Shown here one piece after another: positions 1-7,059 of a stretch of 11,501 bases of DNA. Made by a program: the position numbers and the translations under genes. The stretch comes from Bacteriovoracaceae bacterium (GTDB lineage Bacteria; Bdellovibrionota; Bacteriovoracia; Bacteriovoracales; Bacteriovoracaceae), in NCBI GenBank assembly GCA_947442115.1, contig CANEVK010000054.1, positions 1-11,501 on the forward strand, given 5' to 3'. Every line of letters starts with the position of its first letter. Position 1 is the stretch's first letter. The notes below the pieces were generated by a model. That model was not told the origin of the DNA. It searched no databases and saw only the letters and a list, made by a program, of their open reading frames with translations.

Positions 1-601
1 ATATTTTTTTTCTCATCACTCCATCAAGTACATTGGGACCTAGAGGTGAAGTATAAAGCCGCTTATTTTTTATAACAAAAATATTTGATACAGAAGATTC
101 TAGAACTTCGTCCTGAGAATTTAAAAATAGCAAATCGTCATCATTTTCTTGAAGAAAGAGTTTCTGGGCCAGTATCGTTTCTAAATAGTTTCCCGCCTTA
201 AGATAACTAGGCCACCAATTGGGGCGTGGATTGGCCGGACAAGTTTTGAGCTTTAGTGGTTGAGTCACATAAGAATTTGGATCATAAGGTGTTGAGACAA
301 AGGCAATTTTTAGATCTAAAACCGATTGAGTTAAAGGTGCTCTTAGTCCTCTTTCCTGCTCTCGAAAAAGAGTCACTCTCAAGATTCTGCTACCCGCTTC
401 GTGTTGACAACGTTCCTCTAGACGGTCTTTTAACAAGGTATGCCAATTTTCCTGCTCTACAAAAGGACCAAAAATAAACTCGGCCCCCTGTCTAAGTCGA
501 TTAAAATGCTCATTCCAGTCTTGAATCTCACCCTCAATCATACGCATCGTAGTGAAAATAGATTCACCATACATGAAAGCACGATTAAGAAATTCAGACA
601 T
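1..601 (-). CDS. Aminotransferase class IV (PLP fold type IV; PabC/IlvE/Dat-like), partial
   Basis: This gene runs off the left edge; 200 residues from the N-terminus are visible. Reading the minus strand from the ATG at 601-599 gives an uninterrupted frame with fold-type IV landmarks: RAFMYGESIFTTMR (residues 7-20), the HFNRL phosphate-binding region (32-36), the Schiff-base lysine in YLKAGNYLE (K135), the pyridine-nitrogen glutamate in ESSVSNIF (E168) and LDGVMR (192-197). The family includes 4-amino-4-deoxychorismate lyase (PabC), branched-chain aminotransferase (IlvE) and D-amino acid aminotransferase. The short N-terminal region and the GESIFTTMR pattern look most like PabC, while KAGNY also recalls IlvE, so the substrate is open. 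Family members have about 270-300 residues, so roughly a quarter to a third is missing here. A good ribosome site (GAGGGG, 5 bases before ATG) supports the start. It is divergent from the pan operon. The superfamily is clear; the exact enzyme is not. Confidence 0.88.
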   Translation of the reverse strand, partial: MSEFLNRAFMYGESIFTTMRMIEGEIQDWNEHFNRLRQGAEFIFGPFVEQENWHTLLKDRLEERCQHEAGSRILRVTLFREQERGLRAPLTQSVLDLKIAFVSTPYDPNSYVTQPLKLKTCPANPRPNWWPSYLKAGNYLETILAQKLFLQENDDDLLFLNSQDEVLESSVSNIFVIKNKRLYTSPLGPNVLDGVMRKKI

Positions 602-676
602 TTTTACCCCTCGAAAATTGGCCTCTTTCAACTGCCCATGATAACTTTAGCGCGGAGTTTTAAAATAGTCATTTCT
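602..676. promoter_or_regulatory. Divergent intergenic region between the PLP enzyme and the pan operon
   Basis: These 75 bases separate two divergent genes and must hold promoters for both. On the plus strand a TAAAAT box (661-666) lies 10 bases before the operon's first ATG and could be a -10 element, but I see no convincing -35 at the right distance. A GGAG at 654-657 is about 19 bases from the ATG, too far for a normal ribosome site. On the minus strand the GAGGGG ribosome site of the PLP enzyme is clear, but its promoter is not. The functional assignment is inferred from gene orientation. Confidence 0.3.
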
Positions 677-1609
677 ATGCTGCGTCTAACCATTATTGGA
701 TTTGGAAATCAGGCCAAAGCCTGGTGTCAAAATCTTAAAGATTCTGGATTCTCTTTTCGTGTCGCTCTCAGACCCGACTCTCCATCATTTCATGAAGCCC
801 TTAAGCAAGGTTTTACTACAATTGATATCAACTCTGCTGCTTTATTTGAAGATAGAGTTTTTGTAATTCTCATCCCCGATCTTGCCCACGCAGAAGTTTT
901 AGAAAAATATGGAAAACATTTTAAGCCTGGAAGTACGATTCTTTATAATCACGGCTTCTCTTTGATTCAAAATGAATTTCAAATCAAATACCCAGATCTG
1001 AATCATGTCCTTTATGCTGTGAAATCTATCGGTAAAGAAATCAGGGCGCAATATCTTAAGAAAGGAAGGTTAGGAGCGGTTTACTCGCTGGAACATTATC
1101 AAGCGAATAAAGTGGAATTCTTTTCTTGGATCAATTCTTTGTCCCTCGGCCTCGGTATCAATTTAGGTCCCTACCAAACAACTTTCTTACATGAAACTCA
1201 AGCCGATCTATTTTCAGAACAAGGCTTGCTATGTTCGCTTATCCCCTATACTGCTTCAGAGGTGTTTAGTGAGCTTGTTCAAAATGGCATAGAGCCTGAA
1301 CTGGCCTATCTGGAATGCTGGGAAGAACTTCAACTTATCGTCAATGCCATGGTTGAAATGGGGCCTCAAAAATTTTACGACATGATAAGCCCTAACGCTC
1401 TTGTCGGTTCAGAAAAGGGCTTTGAAAAACTCTTTACTCCGGAGTTTAAAAATAATCTTCGAAGTTTATTCACTGACATCAAAACTAAAAAATTTGAGCA
1501 AGAACTTAGTCATACAGATCCACAAGACGTGAGATCTAGAATCTCTGCTCGCTGGGGTTCAAGCCCGCTCGTAAAAACTTTTAATTCTATAAACTTAGGT
1601 TCTAAATGA
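677..1609 (+). CDS. Ketol-acid reductoisomerase-like protein; candidate ketopantoate reductase
   Basis: A 310-residue NAD(P)-dependent reductase of the KARI (IlvC) type. Residues 5-24 form the Rossmann start with GFGNQA, matching the KARI GYGSQG region. R32, S35 and S37 fit the NADPH phosphate-binding loop, and an HGF motif sits at 92-94. The C-terminal knotted domain keeps the metal-binding pattern: D177 and E181 (ADLFSEQ), E213 and E217 (LECWEE), plus S238 (MISPNA). K116 lies where KARIs have KGPG, but the GPG is replaced by SIG. It lacks the 15 or so residues that normally precede the Rossmann fold. The frame is open upstream to 440, but that stretch is antisense to the PLP enzyme; the ATG at 677 starts right at the first beta strand, though without a strong ribosome site. 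It heads the pan operon and overlaps panB by ATGA. Known KARIs can reduce ketopantoate as a side activity, so a dedicated PanE-like role is inferred. Acetohydroxy-acid isomeroreduction (true IlvC) is the alternative. Confidence 0.85.
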   Translation: MLRLTIIGFGNQAKAWCQNLKDSGFSFRVALRPDSPSFHEALKQGFTTIDINSAALFEDRVFVILIPDLAHAEVLEKYGKHFKPGSTILYNHGFSLIQNEFQIKYPDLNHVLYAVKSIGKEIRAQYLKKGRLGAVYSLEHYQANKVEFFSWINSLSLGLGINLGPYQTTFLHETQADLFSEQGLLCSLIPYTASEVFSELVQNGIEPELAYLECWEELQLIVNAMVEMGPQKFYDMISPNALVGSEKGFEKLFTPEFKNNLRSLFTDIKTKKFEQELSHTDPQDVRSRISARWGSSPLVKTFNSINLGSK

Positions 1610-2367
1610 AAAAATTAAACTTGCGCTCCATTAAGCAAATGAAACAGAAAAAGATTCAGGTGTTAACCTGTTATGACTACCAGACAGCTTGCTTATTGGA
1701 CCAATTAGATCTTGATATGATTTTGGTTGGAGATAGCCTTGGCAATGTCATGCTAGGTTATGAAACAACAGTTGAAGTCTCGATCCAAGAAATGGAAATT
1801 TTTGCAAAAGCTGTCAGGCGTGGAGCTCCCAACAAATTTCTCATCGTCGATTTACCTTTTGGAACCTACAGCACTATTAATCAAGGGATACAATCGGCTT
1901 CACGACTTTTTCAAAACACCAAGGCTGAAGCCGTAAAACTGGAAGGGGCCTTCCCCTATCAATTAAAATTGATCGAGAGGTTAACTCAAACTGGAATACC
2001 GGTCATGGGCCACATTGGCCTCACTCCACAATCAGTTCATCAACTTGGGGGATACTTTACCCATGGAAAAAATATTTCGGATGCCGAAAGACTCATGCAA
2101 GAGGCACTGGCGTTAGAAGCCGCAGGAGCTTTCTCAATCGTGCTTGAAATGGTTGATGAAAAAGTTGCCACAGAAATAACTCAAAAATTATCGATTCCAA
2201 CTATCGGCATTGGAGCTGGTCAAAAAACTGATGGTCAGGTTTTAGTTATTAACGATCTTTTAAAACTAGGCCCTAAAACTCCTCCGAAATTTTGCACACC
2301 GATTATTGACCTCTTCGAGTTAAAAAAAGTGACCCTTGAAAAATATCTCCAGGACCAGAGGAAATAA
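1606..2367 (+). CDS. panB: 3-methyl-2-oxobutanoate hydroxymethyltransferase
   Basis: PanB transfers a hydroxymethyl group from 5,10-methylene-tetrahydrofolate to 2-ketoisovalerate to give ketopantoate, the first committed step of pantothenate synthesis, in the cytoplasm. The 253-residue protein is a TIM-barrel of the usual length. It keeps the metal ligands D43 (VGDSLGNVMLGY) and D82 (VDLPFGTY), the substrate-contacting K111 and E113 (VKLEGA) and the catalytic E181 (SIVLEMV), all close to E. coli numbering. GHIGLTPQS (135-143) and the GIGAG...DGQVLV stretch are also family signatures. The start overlaps the upstream stop as ATGA (1606-1609), indicating translational coupling to the KARI-like reductase that would use its product. 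The last bases carry a GAGGAAA ribosome site for coaX. Identification is firm. Confidence 0.97.
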   Translation: MKKLNLRSIKQMKQKKIQVLTCYDYQTACLLDQLDLDMILVGDSLGNVMLGYETTVEVSIQEMEIFAKAVRRGAPNKFLIVDLPFGTYSTINQGIQSASRLFQNTKAEAVKLEGAFPYQLKLIERLTQTGIPVMGHIGLTPQSVHQLGGYFTHGKNISDAERLMQEALALEAAGAFSIVLEMVDEKVATEITQKLSIPTIGIGAGQKTDGQVLVINDLLKLGPKTPPKFCTPIIDLFELKKVTLEKYLQDQRK

Positions 2368-3110
2368 TGCAAGGTCTAGTCACTCTTGATTTAGGTAATA
2401 CGAATGCAACGGCAGGGATTTTTCAGAAGCACTCTGGTGACTGGAAAATCATCAAGACTTGCCCCCTCAATGAATTAACACTTTTTCTCAAAGATCTTGA
2501 AATGTCTCCCGGGAATACCAGTATGGTCCTTTCTCAGGTCAAGGAGAGGAAAGAGGAAATCTCGCAGCTGCAAGATCAGGGTTACCTGATTACAAACATT
2601 AAAGATTATTGGCGTGGAGAGCGTTTTGCTGGGATGCCAGTTCATTATACAAAAACACTGGGAGAAGACAGGCTTATTCAAGCCTTCTACATTTTTAAGA
2701 AAATCAAAAAAAATTGCCTTTTCATTGATGCCGGAACATTTCTTACGATGGATGTGATTACTCCCCAAGGATTTCTTGGTGGTTACATCATTCCAGGTAT
2801 AAAAAATTACCTTGAAACTTTTAAACAAGGTGAACTTTTAAAAGATGTGGACTTAATGGGAGAGCCTCAATTTAAAATACCAAGTTCAACACCTGAGGCC
2901 ATGAGAGACAGTTATATCGCATTTTATTATCTTGCTCAAAAGCTTCTGAGTGAATACCAACTGAATCAAGTTATGATATCGGGAGGTCAATGTGACTTCT
3001 GGAATGATCTTTTTCATAAAGAAAAGCTAACCATACCTTTTGAAGCCAATAAAAATCTCATCCACCATTCACTCCATTATTGGATGACAACTCAAATCGA
3101 AATTTTATGA
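2367..3110 (+). CDS. coaX: Type III pantothenate kinase
   Basis: CoaX phosphorylates pantothenate, the first step from vitamin B5 to coenzyme A. Type III enzymes belong to the ASKHA fold and, unlike type I CoaA, are generally not feedback-inhibited by CoA and need a monovalent cation. The 247 residues show the phosphate-binding DLGNT (8-12), GEDRL with the likely catalytic D101 (99-103), DAGTFLTMD (121-129), the GGYIIPG turn (138-144) and a late SGG (205-207). The length is normal. Start and preceding stop share one base (TAATG), with GAGGAAA just upstream. It lies between panB and coaBC, so the operon is ordered for both pantothenate and CoA steps. GEDR replaces the commoner G-x-DR variants with no sign of inactivation. 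Confidence 0.95.
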   Translation: MQGLVTLDLGNTNATAGIFQKHSGDWKIIKTCPLNELTLFLKDLEMSPGNTSMVLSQVKERKEEISQLQDQGYLITNIKDYWRGERFAGMPVHYTKTLGEDRLIQAFYIFKKIKKNCLFIDAGTFLTMDVITPQGFLGGYIIPGIKNYLETFKQGELLKDVDLMGEPQFKIPSSTPEAMRDSYIAFYYLAQKLLSEYQLNQVMISGGQCDFWNDLFHKEKLTIPFEANKNLIHHSLHYWMTTQIEIL

Positions 3111-4330
3111 ATATCTTAATCGGAATTTCTGGATCCATTGCAAGTTATAAGGCCTATGATGTGGCACGTGGGTTAGTTAAAAATGGGCACAAAGTTAAAG
3201 TCATTTTAACTCATGGCTCTTTAGAATTTATAAAACCAGAAACCTTTAAGTATCTAGGCGTTGAAAATGTCTATCTGCCACAAGATGATTTTACAACAGG
3301 CCATCTTCAGGAATCACAAACTGTTCTTCATGTTGAACTGGCAAAATGGGCCGACAAATTAGTTATCGCCCCTCTAAGTGCTAATACCTTAGGACGACTT
3401 AATCTTGGTTTGAATAATGATCTCCTCGTGAGTACTTACCTGGCCTTGGCGAATAGGCCCATTCTTCTCTTCCCGGCCATGAATACTCAAATGCTCAACC
3501 AGAAAAGAATACAGCAACACCTTTCAGAGCTAAGTACCAGATCCGAAATTGGTATAATCAATCCAGTTTCAGGAAAACTTGCTTGTGGTGATATTGGTGA
3601 TGGCAAATTTCCGGATGTTCAGGCGGTGATTGACCTGATTGAAAATTACAATCCTCTTTTACAGAAAAAAAAGAAAGTCATTATTACTGCCGGAGCGACT
3701 GCCGCTCCCCTGGACCCGGTGAGGTACCTCACGAACCCCTCAGTGGGTAAGATGGGTCTCTCAGTGGCCAAGGCATTTCTTGCTCAGGGATATGAAGTTT
3801 GTGTTCTAGCAGGACACCAATGCACCAATGAAATAGAAAATCTCAAAGGACATCCGAGTTTTGAAATAATAAGAACTCCCACGACTCAACTCATGAAAGA
3901 GTCTGCGCTTAAACTATTCCCTGAAGCCTCTCTTTATATTTCAACAGGGGCCATTGCTGACATTGAATTTGAAGTAGCTGCTGAAAAAATGAAAAAAGAA
4001 AATTTAGGGGACTTTATCAGCTTTCATCAAGCTCCAGATATTCTCAAAGAAATTCTAAGTATTGCTAAACCCCATCAAAAGATAGTGAGTTTTGCTGCTG
4101 AAACAAGACCTGAGGCCGATGTTTTTCAAGAAAAGATGGCCAGAAAGCCGGTTGACCTCATGATCGGTAATCGAGTTTCTAATGGATTGATAGGCCCTAG
4201 CGAGGTCACAGGCTTTCAAAAAGATCAGGGGGAGTATTATTTTGTGACAAAAAATAATATTGCTGGACCCAAATACATGACCAAAAGAGAAATTGGTCAG
4301 CACCTCGTTAACTGGTTTGAGGAGCAATAA
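3107..4330 (+). CDS. coaBC: Bifunctional phosphopantothenoylcysteine decarboxylase / phosphopantothenate-cysteine ligase
   Basis: CoaBC performs two consecutive CoA steps: ligation of cysteine to 4'-phosphopantothenate, then FMN-dependent decarboxylation to 4'-phosphopantetheine. Residues 1-180 are the flavoprotein decarboxylase: GISGSIASYKAYD at the FMN site, catalytic H75 (HVELAKWAD), PLSANT (89-94), PAMN (123-126) and the flap cysteine C160 (ACGDIGDGKFPD). Residues 189-407 are the ligase: ITAGATAAPLDPVRYLTNPS, KMKK (294-297), AETRP and IGNRVS (353-358). At 407 residues it has the usual fused length. The frame stays open upstream to 3080, but the ATG at 3107 starts exactly at the conserved N-terminus and overlaps the coaX stop as ATGA, so it was chosen. 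The GAGGAG near the 3' end serves panC. Confidence 0.96.
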   Translation: MNILIGISGSIASYKAYDVARGLVKNGHKVKVILTHGSLEFIKPETFKYLGVENVYLPQDDFTTGHLQESQTVLHVELAKWADKLVIAPLSANTLGRLNLGLNNDLLVSTYLALANRPILLFPAMNTQMLNQKRIQQHLSELSTRSEIGIINPVSGKLACGDIGDGKFPDVQAVIDLIENYNPLLQKKKKVIITAGATAAPLDPVRYLTNPSVGKMGLSVAKAFLAQGYEVCVLAGHQCTNEIENLKGHPSFEIIRTPTTQLMKESALKLFPEASLYISTGAIADIEFEVAAEKMKKENLGDFISFHQAPDILKEILSIAKPHQKIVSFAAETRPEADVFQEKMARKPVDLMIGNRVSNGLIGPSEVTGFQKDQGEYYFVTKNNIAGPKYMTKREIGQHLVNWFEEQ

Positions 4331-4333
4331 GAA

Positions 4334-5191
4334 ATGGTCTTAGTTGTTGAAACCACCCAAAACCTGATTGAAATTCGCCAAAATGAAAAAGCCTCTATCG
4401 CTTTTGTCCCAACAATGGGTAATCTTCATCAAGGCCATCTCTCTCTACTGAGGGAAGCACTGACAAAATTTGAGGTCGTCTACTTTTCAATTTTCGTCAA
4501 TCCAAAACAATTTGGGCCAAAAGAAGATTTTAACAGATACCCACGAACGCTAGTTGATGATTTAAATCTCATCAAGAGCTTAGATGCAGAATTTACGACA
4601 AAAAAAATAATCGTCTTTGCTCCAAAAAATCCTGAAGAGATTTACCCTCCAGGTTTTAATCACTCAATAAGTGTTTTGGGCGATGTCAGCAACATTCTCG
4701 AAGGTTCCATTCGCCACGGTCACTTTGACGGAGTTGCCACTGTGGTGCATAGATTATTTGAACTCATAAAACCACAGGAAGCTTATTTTGGTTTAAAAGA
4801 TTATCAACAGTTTCTTGTCATTAAACACATGGTGAAGGATCTTGCACTTCCGATCATCATTACGGGGATGCCCATTATTCGTGAGGACTCAGGACTCGCT
4901 CTCTCAAGCAGAAATCAATACCTTTCAAGCGAAGAAAGAACAGAGGCTCTGACTCTTTCAAAAACCATTTGGCGAATAGAAAAAATAATTAACAGAAAAA
5001 AAGAAAATTTACCTAAAGCCCAGGAAGAAATTATAAATATTTTAAAAGATGAAAAATGGAACTACCTTGAGATCAGAGATGCCGATACTCTCAATCAAGA
5101 TCTCTCTCAATCAAAGCGAGTGACTCTTTTGGCCGTTTATCAGCTAAGATCCACCAGGCTTTTAGATAATTTACAGGTGACAATCTCATGA
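4334..5191 (+). CDS. panC: Pantothenate synthetase (pantoate-beta-alanine ligase)
   Basis: PanC condenses pantoate with beta-alanine using ATP, through a pantoyl-adenylate intermediate, to give pantothenate. The 285-residue protein has the nucleotidyltransferase-like signatures: PTMGNLHQGH (26-35, with the HxGH-type ATP motif H32/H35), FVNPKQFGPKEDFNRYPRT (54-72), EGSIRHGHFDGVATVVHRLF (123-142), YFGLKDYQQ (151-159) and the SSRNQYLS mobile loop (191-198). MGNLHQGH differs slightly from the usual MGALHEGH. Only 3 bases separate it from coaBC, and its ribosome site GAGGAG lies inside the end of that gene. Its substrate beta-alanine normally comes from PanD, which is not in this window. It overlaps hflX by ATGA. 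Confidence 0.96.
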   Translation: MVLVVETTQNLIEIRQNEKASIAFVPTMGNLHQGHLSLLREALTKFEVVYFSIFVNPKQFGPKEDFNRYPRTLVDDLNLIKSLDAEFTTKKIIVFAPKNPEEIYPPGFNHSISVLGDVSNILEGSIRHGHFDGVATVVHRLFELIKPQEAYFGLKDYQQFLVIKHMVKDLALPIIITGMPIIREDSGLALSSRNQYLSSEERTEALTLSKTIWRIEKIINRKKENLPKAQEEIINILKDEKWNYLEIRDADTLNQDLSQSKRVTLLAVYQLRSTRLLDNLQVTIS

Positions 5192-6519
5192 ACAATGAAG
5201 ACTTTAAATTACCCCTTGGCCAGAAAGCGACATTAGTTTCTATTGTCTGTGATAAATTTGAAAGCCACTCCAACGCTTTTGAGACCAACAACTCCCTGCG
5301 TGAGCTGAGAGAACTTTTGAGGACTCTGGGAATAGTTGCTGGAGAAGAGTACATTCAAAACAAAAAACAAATTGATCCAGCGACAATGCTTGGAGAGGGC
5401 AAACTCCAAGAGATTGCTGACATGGCCCGCGAGCAGGACTCCTCGCTACTAGTCTTTGATTTTGAATTAACCGCCTCCCAGGTCAGAAATATTAAAGAAA
5501 TTACAAAACTTGAGGTGGTTGATAGAAACACTGTTATTCTTGAAATTTTTGCTCATCACGCCAGGACAAAAGAAGCCAAGATTCAAATTGAAATTTCAAG
5601 GCTCAAATATCTCCTCCCACGTTTAACATCGATGTGGGGACATTTTTCAAAACAAAGAAGCTCTGGTGCAGCCATCGGTGGAGAGGGCGAGCAACAGCTT
5701 GAATTAGATAGAAGGATGGTGAGAGAGAGGATTGAATTCTACAAAAAACAACTTGAAGAAGTTCAAAGATCAAGAGAGCAGCAGAGGAAGAAGCGTCAAA
5801 ATCAAGCTGTAACAGCAGCACTCGTTGGTTATACAAACGCTGGAAAATCATCTCTCATGAATCGACTTTGCCGAGTCAATGTTCTTGAAGAGAATAAACT
5901 CTTTGCCACACTCGATTCAACTTTTAGAACACTGAATCCTGACTCCAAACCCCCAATGATTATGATTGATACAGTTGGATTTATATCCAACCTCCCTAAC
6001 ACACTCATTCAAGGTTTTAAAACGACCCTGGAATCTGCTCTTGAAGCAGACTTATTGCTTATTGTCTGCGATATCTCTGACCCCAACTATCAAAAGCATA
6101 TTCGCGTCACCCAGGAAGTCTTAAAAGAATTAAAAATCGAGGATAAAAACCAAATCATTGTGTTTAACAAGAAAGATCTGCTTAATGACCCCGTGCGAGC
6201 AAGAATTATTATGAGAAATTATCCTCATTCTTTTCTTGTATCGTCCTATGATGAAAGTGATATGAAAAATTTAAGGGACCATGTCATTAATTACTTTCTC
6301 TCCAAGCAGGATCATTATGATCTTTTTATTCCTTATGAAGCTGGTGAGGCCCACTCTCGGATTCGAGGGAATGCCAATATCCTAACGACAACTTCCCATG
6401 AGCAAGGAATATTTTACAGAATTCGCATTCCAGATTTTATTTTCCAACAACTCGGCTTAAACTCTTTTATCCTTGCACCATCCGAAGCAAAAGAGTGGGA
6501 GCAAAATAATTCAAATTAA
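5188..6519 (+). CDS. hflX: Ribosome-associated GTPase HflX
   Basis: HflX is a GTPase that binds the 50S subunit and can split stalled or stress-arrested 70S ribosomes. The 443 residues show the family order: an N-terminal HflX domain (about 15-160, including the MLGEGKLQEI and LVVDRNTVIL-type segments), a helical linker with the GGEGEQQLELDRR signature (164-176), then the G domain. Its motifs are G1 GYTNAGKSS (214-222), G2 ATLDST (240-245; usually ATLDPT), G3 DTVGF (261-265), G4 NKKD (327-330) and probably SS (352-353) as G5. A short C-terminal domain follows. The ATGA overlap with panC places it in the CoA operon although its function is unrelated, suggesting shared expression only. Identity is secure; the P-to-S change in G2 is a minor variation. 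Confidence 0.96.
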   Translation: MNNEDFKLPLGQKATLVSIVCDKFESHSNAFETNNSLRELRELLRTLGIVAGEEYIQNKKQIDPATMLGEGKLQEIADMAREQDSSLLVFDFELTASQVRNIKEITKLEVVDRNTVILEIFAHHARTKEAKIQIEISRLKYLLPRLTSMWGHFSKQRSSGAAIGGEGEQQLELDRRMVRERIEFYKKQLEEVQRSREQQRKKRQNQAVTAALVGYTNAGKSSLMNRLCRVNVLEENKLFATLDSTFRTLNPDSKPPMIMIDTVGFISNLPNTLIQGFKTTLESALEADLLLIVCDISDPNYQKHIRVTQEVLKELKIEDKNQIIVFNKKDLLNDPVRARIIMRNYPHSFLVSSYDESDMKNLRDHVINYFLSKQDHYDLFIPYEAGEAHSRIRGNANILTTTSHEQGIFYRIRIPDFIFQQLGLNSFILAPSEAKEWEQNNSN

Positions 6520-6560
6520 GCTTGTAGGCCTGCAATAAAAAGATTAACTTCTTGGGCCTC

Positions 6561-6992
6561 ATGGAAAAAAAGAAAAAGAAATCTTCTAAATCAAATTTAA
6601 AGAAACGTTGGATTCAACGAAAAGTCAGCCTTAGAGAAAAAAATATTAACCTCGCTCACCCAGTGGTGAAGGCCTCCTATACTTGGTCTATCATTTCTGA
6701 CCAACTTCAAGATATGTTAGGTCCTGAAATCCATCATCAATGGTTCAAACAAGCAAAACCCGTCGTGATATCTGATAATGTCCTCATTTTAGAGGTCACT
6801 AATCACTTTTTTGCCCAGTGGATTCACACCCACTACCATGAATTGATTGATCTACTGATTAAAGTTATAGATAAAAACCTTTCAAGTTTTTTTGTCTCTC
6901 GATTTGACATGAGGCAAACCATTATCGGAACGAATACAACCTTATTTGAAAGCACCACTACGAAGATAAATCGTCAAGCCGAAGACGAGTAG
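6561..6992 (+). CDS. Stand-alone DnaA domain I (DnaA N-terminal domain) protein
   Basis: A 143-residue protein of two parts. Residues 1-24 are strongly basic (runs of lysine, then KKRWIQRK). Residues about 42-115 resemble DnaA domain I: W42 at the first helix, HHQWFKQAKPV (58-68), SDNVLILEV (71-79), NHFFAQWIHTHY (81-92) and a final helix with hydrophobic LIDLLIKV. In DnaA this domain mediates self-oligomerisation and binds DnaB and regulators. Here nothing follows but a polar tail of about 28 residues, with no AAA+ or helix-turn-helix domain, so it cannot be the initiator itself. The ATG at 6561 is preferred over an in-frame TTG at 6552; neither has a clear ribosome site. It lies 41 bases after hflX and may be co-transcribed. 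A regulatory role on DnaA is inference. The 3' end is overlapped antisense by a possible small gene. Confidence 0.75.
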   Translation: MEKKKKKSSKSNLKKRWIQRKVSLREKNINLAHPVVKASYTWSIISDQLQDMLGPEIHHQWFKQAKPVVISDNVLILEVTNHFFAQWIHTHYHELIDLLIKVIDKNLSSFFVSRFDMRQTIIGTNTTLFESTTTKINRQAEDE

Positions 6993-7037
6993 TGTTAAGA
7001 AAATACCAACGCCAATAATAAACTGATCTCTTTTCAT
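6942..7037 (-). CDS. Possible 31-residue single-span membrane peptide
   Basis: A short frame opening with ATG at 7037-7035 and ending with TAA at 6944-6942. It encodes a charged start (MKRDQ), an unbroken hydrophobic span of about 20 residues (FIIGVGIFLTLLVFGLTIYL) and a polar, basic end (RSGAFK). This is a typical single-helix small membrane protein. A perfect TATAAT (minus strand, 7050-7045) lies 7 bases before the ATG, and the receiver gene ends 22 bases upstream on the same strand. It overlaps the 3' end of the DnaA-domain gene antisense by 51 bases. No homologue is recognised. The clean hydrophobic profile argues for a real gene; the small size and antisense position argue for caution. 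Confidence 0.4.
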   Translation of the reverse strand: MKRDQFIIGVGIFLTLLVFGLTIYLRSGAFK

Positions 7038-7044
7038 AAAACTT

Positions 7045-7050
7045 ATTATA
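7045..7050 (-). promoter_or_regulatory. TATAAT -10-like box before the small membrane peptide
   Basis: A perfect consensus -10 hexamer on the minus strand, 7 bases before the ATG of the 31-residue frame, in the gap after the receiver gene. The region 17 bases further upstream reads TCACTC, which is not a recognisable -35. If used, transcription would start at or next to the ATG, giving a leaderless mRNA. Confidence 0.3.
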
Positions 7051-7059
7051 CCCACGAAT

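Noticed and set aside
256..477. 73-residue plus-strand frame
   Set aside because: It is entirely antisense to the clearly recognisable PLP enzyme on the minus strand and resembles no family.
440..676. N-terminal extension of the KARI-like frame
   Set aside because: It lies antisense to the PLP enzyme up to 601 and adds 79 residues before the Rossmann start that match nothing in the family. The ATG at 677 is preferred.
2475..2828. 117-residue minus-strand frame inside coaX
   Set aside because: Shadow of coaX with no recognisable domain or ribosome site.
3080..3106. Upstream start for coaBC
   Set aside because: The extra nine residues overlap the end of coaX and precede the conserved CoaBC N-terminus; the ATGA-coupled ATG at 3107 fits better.
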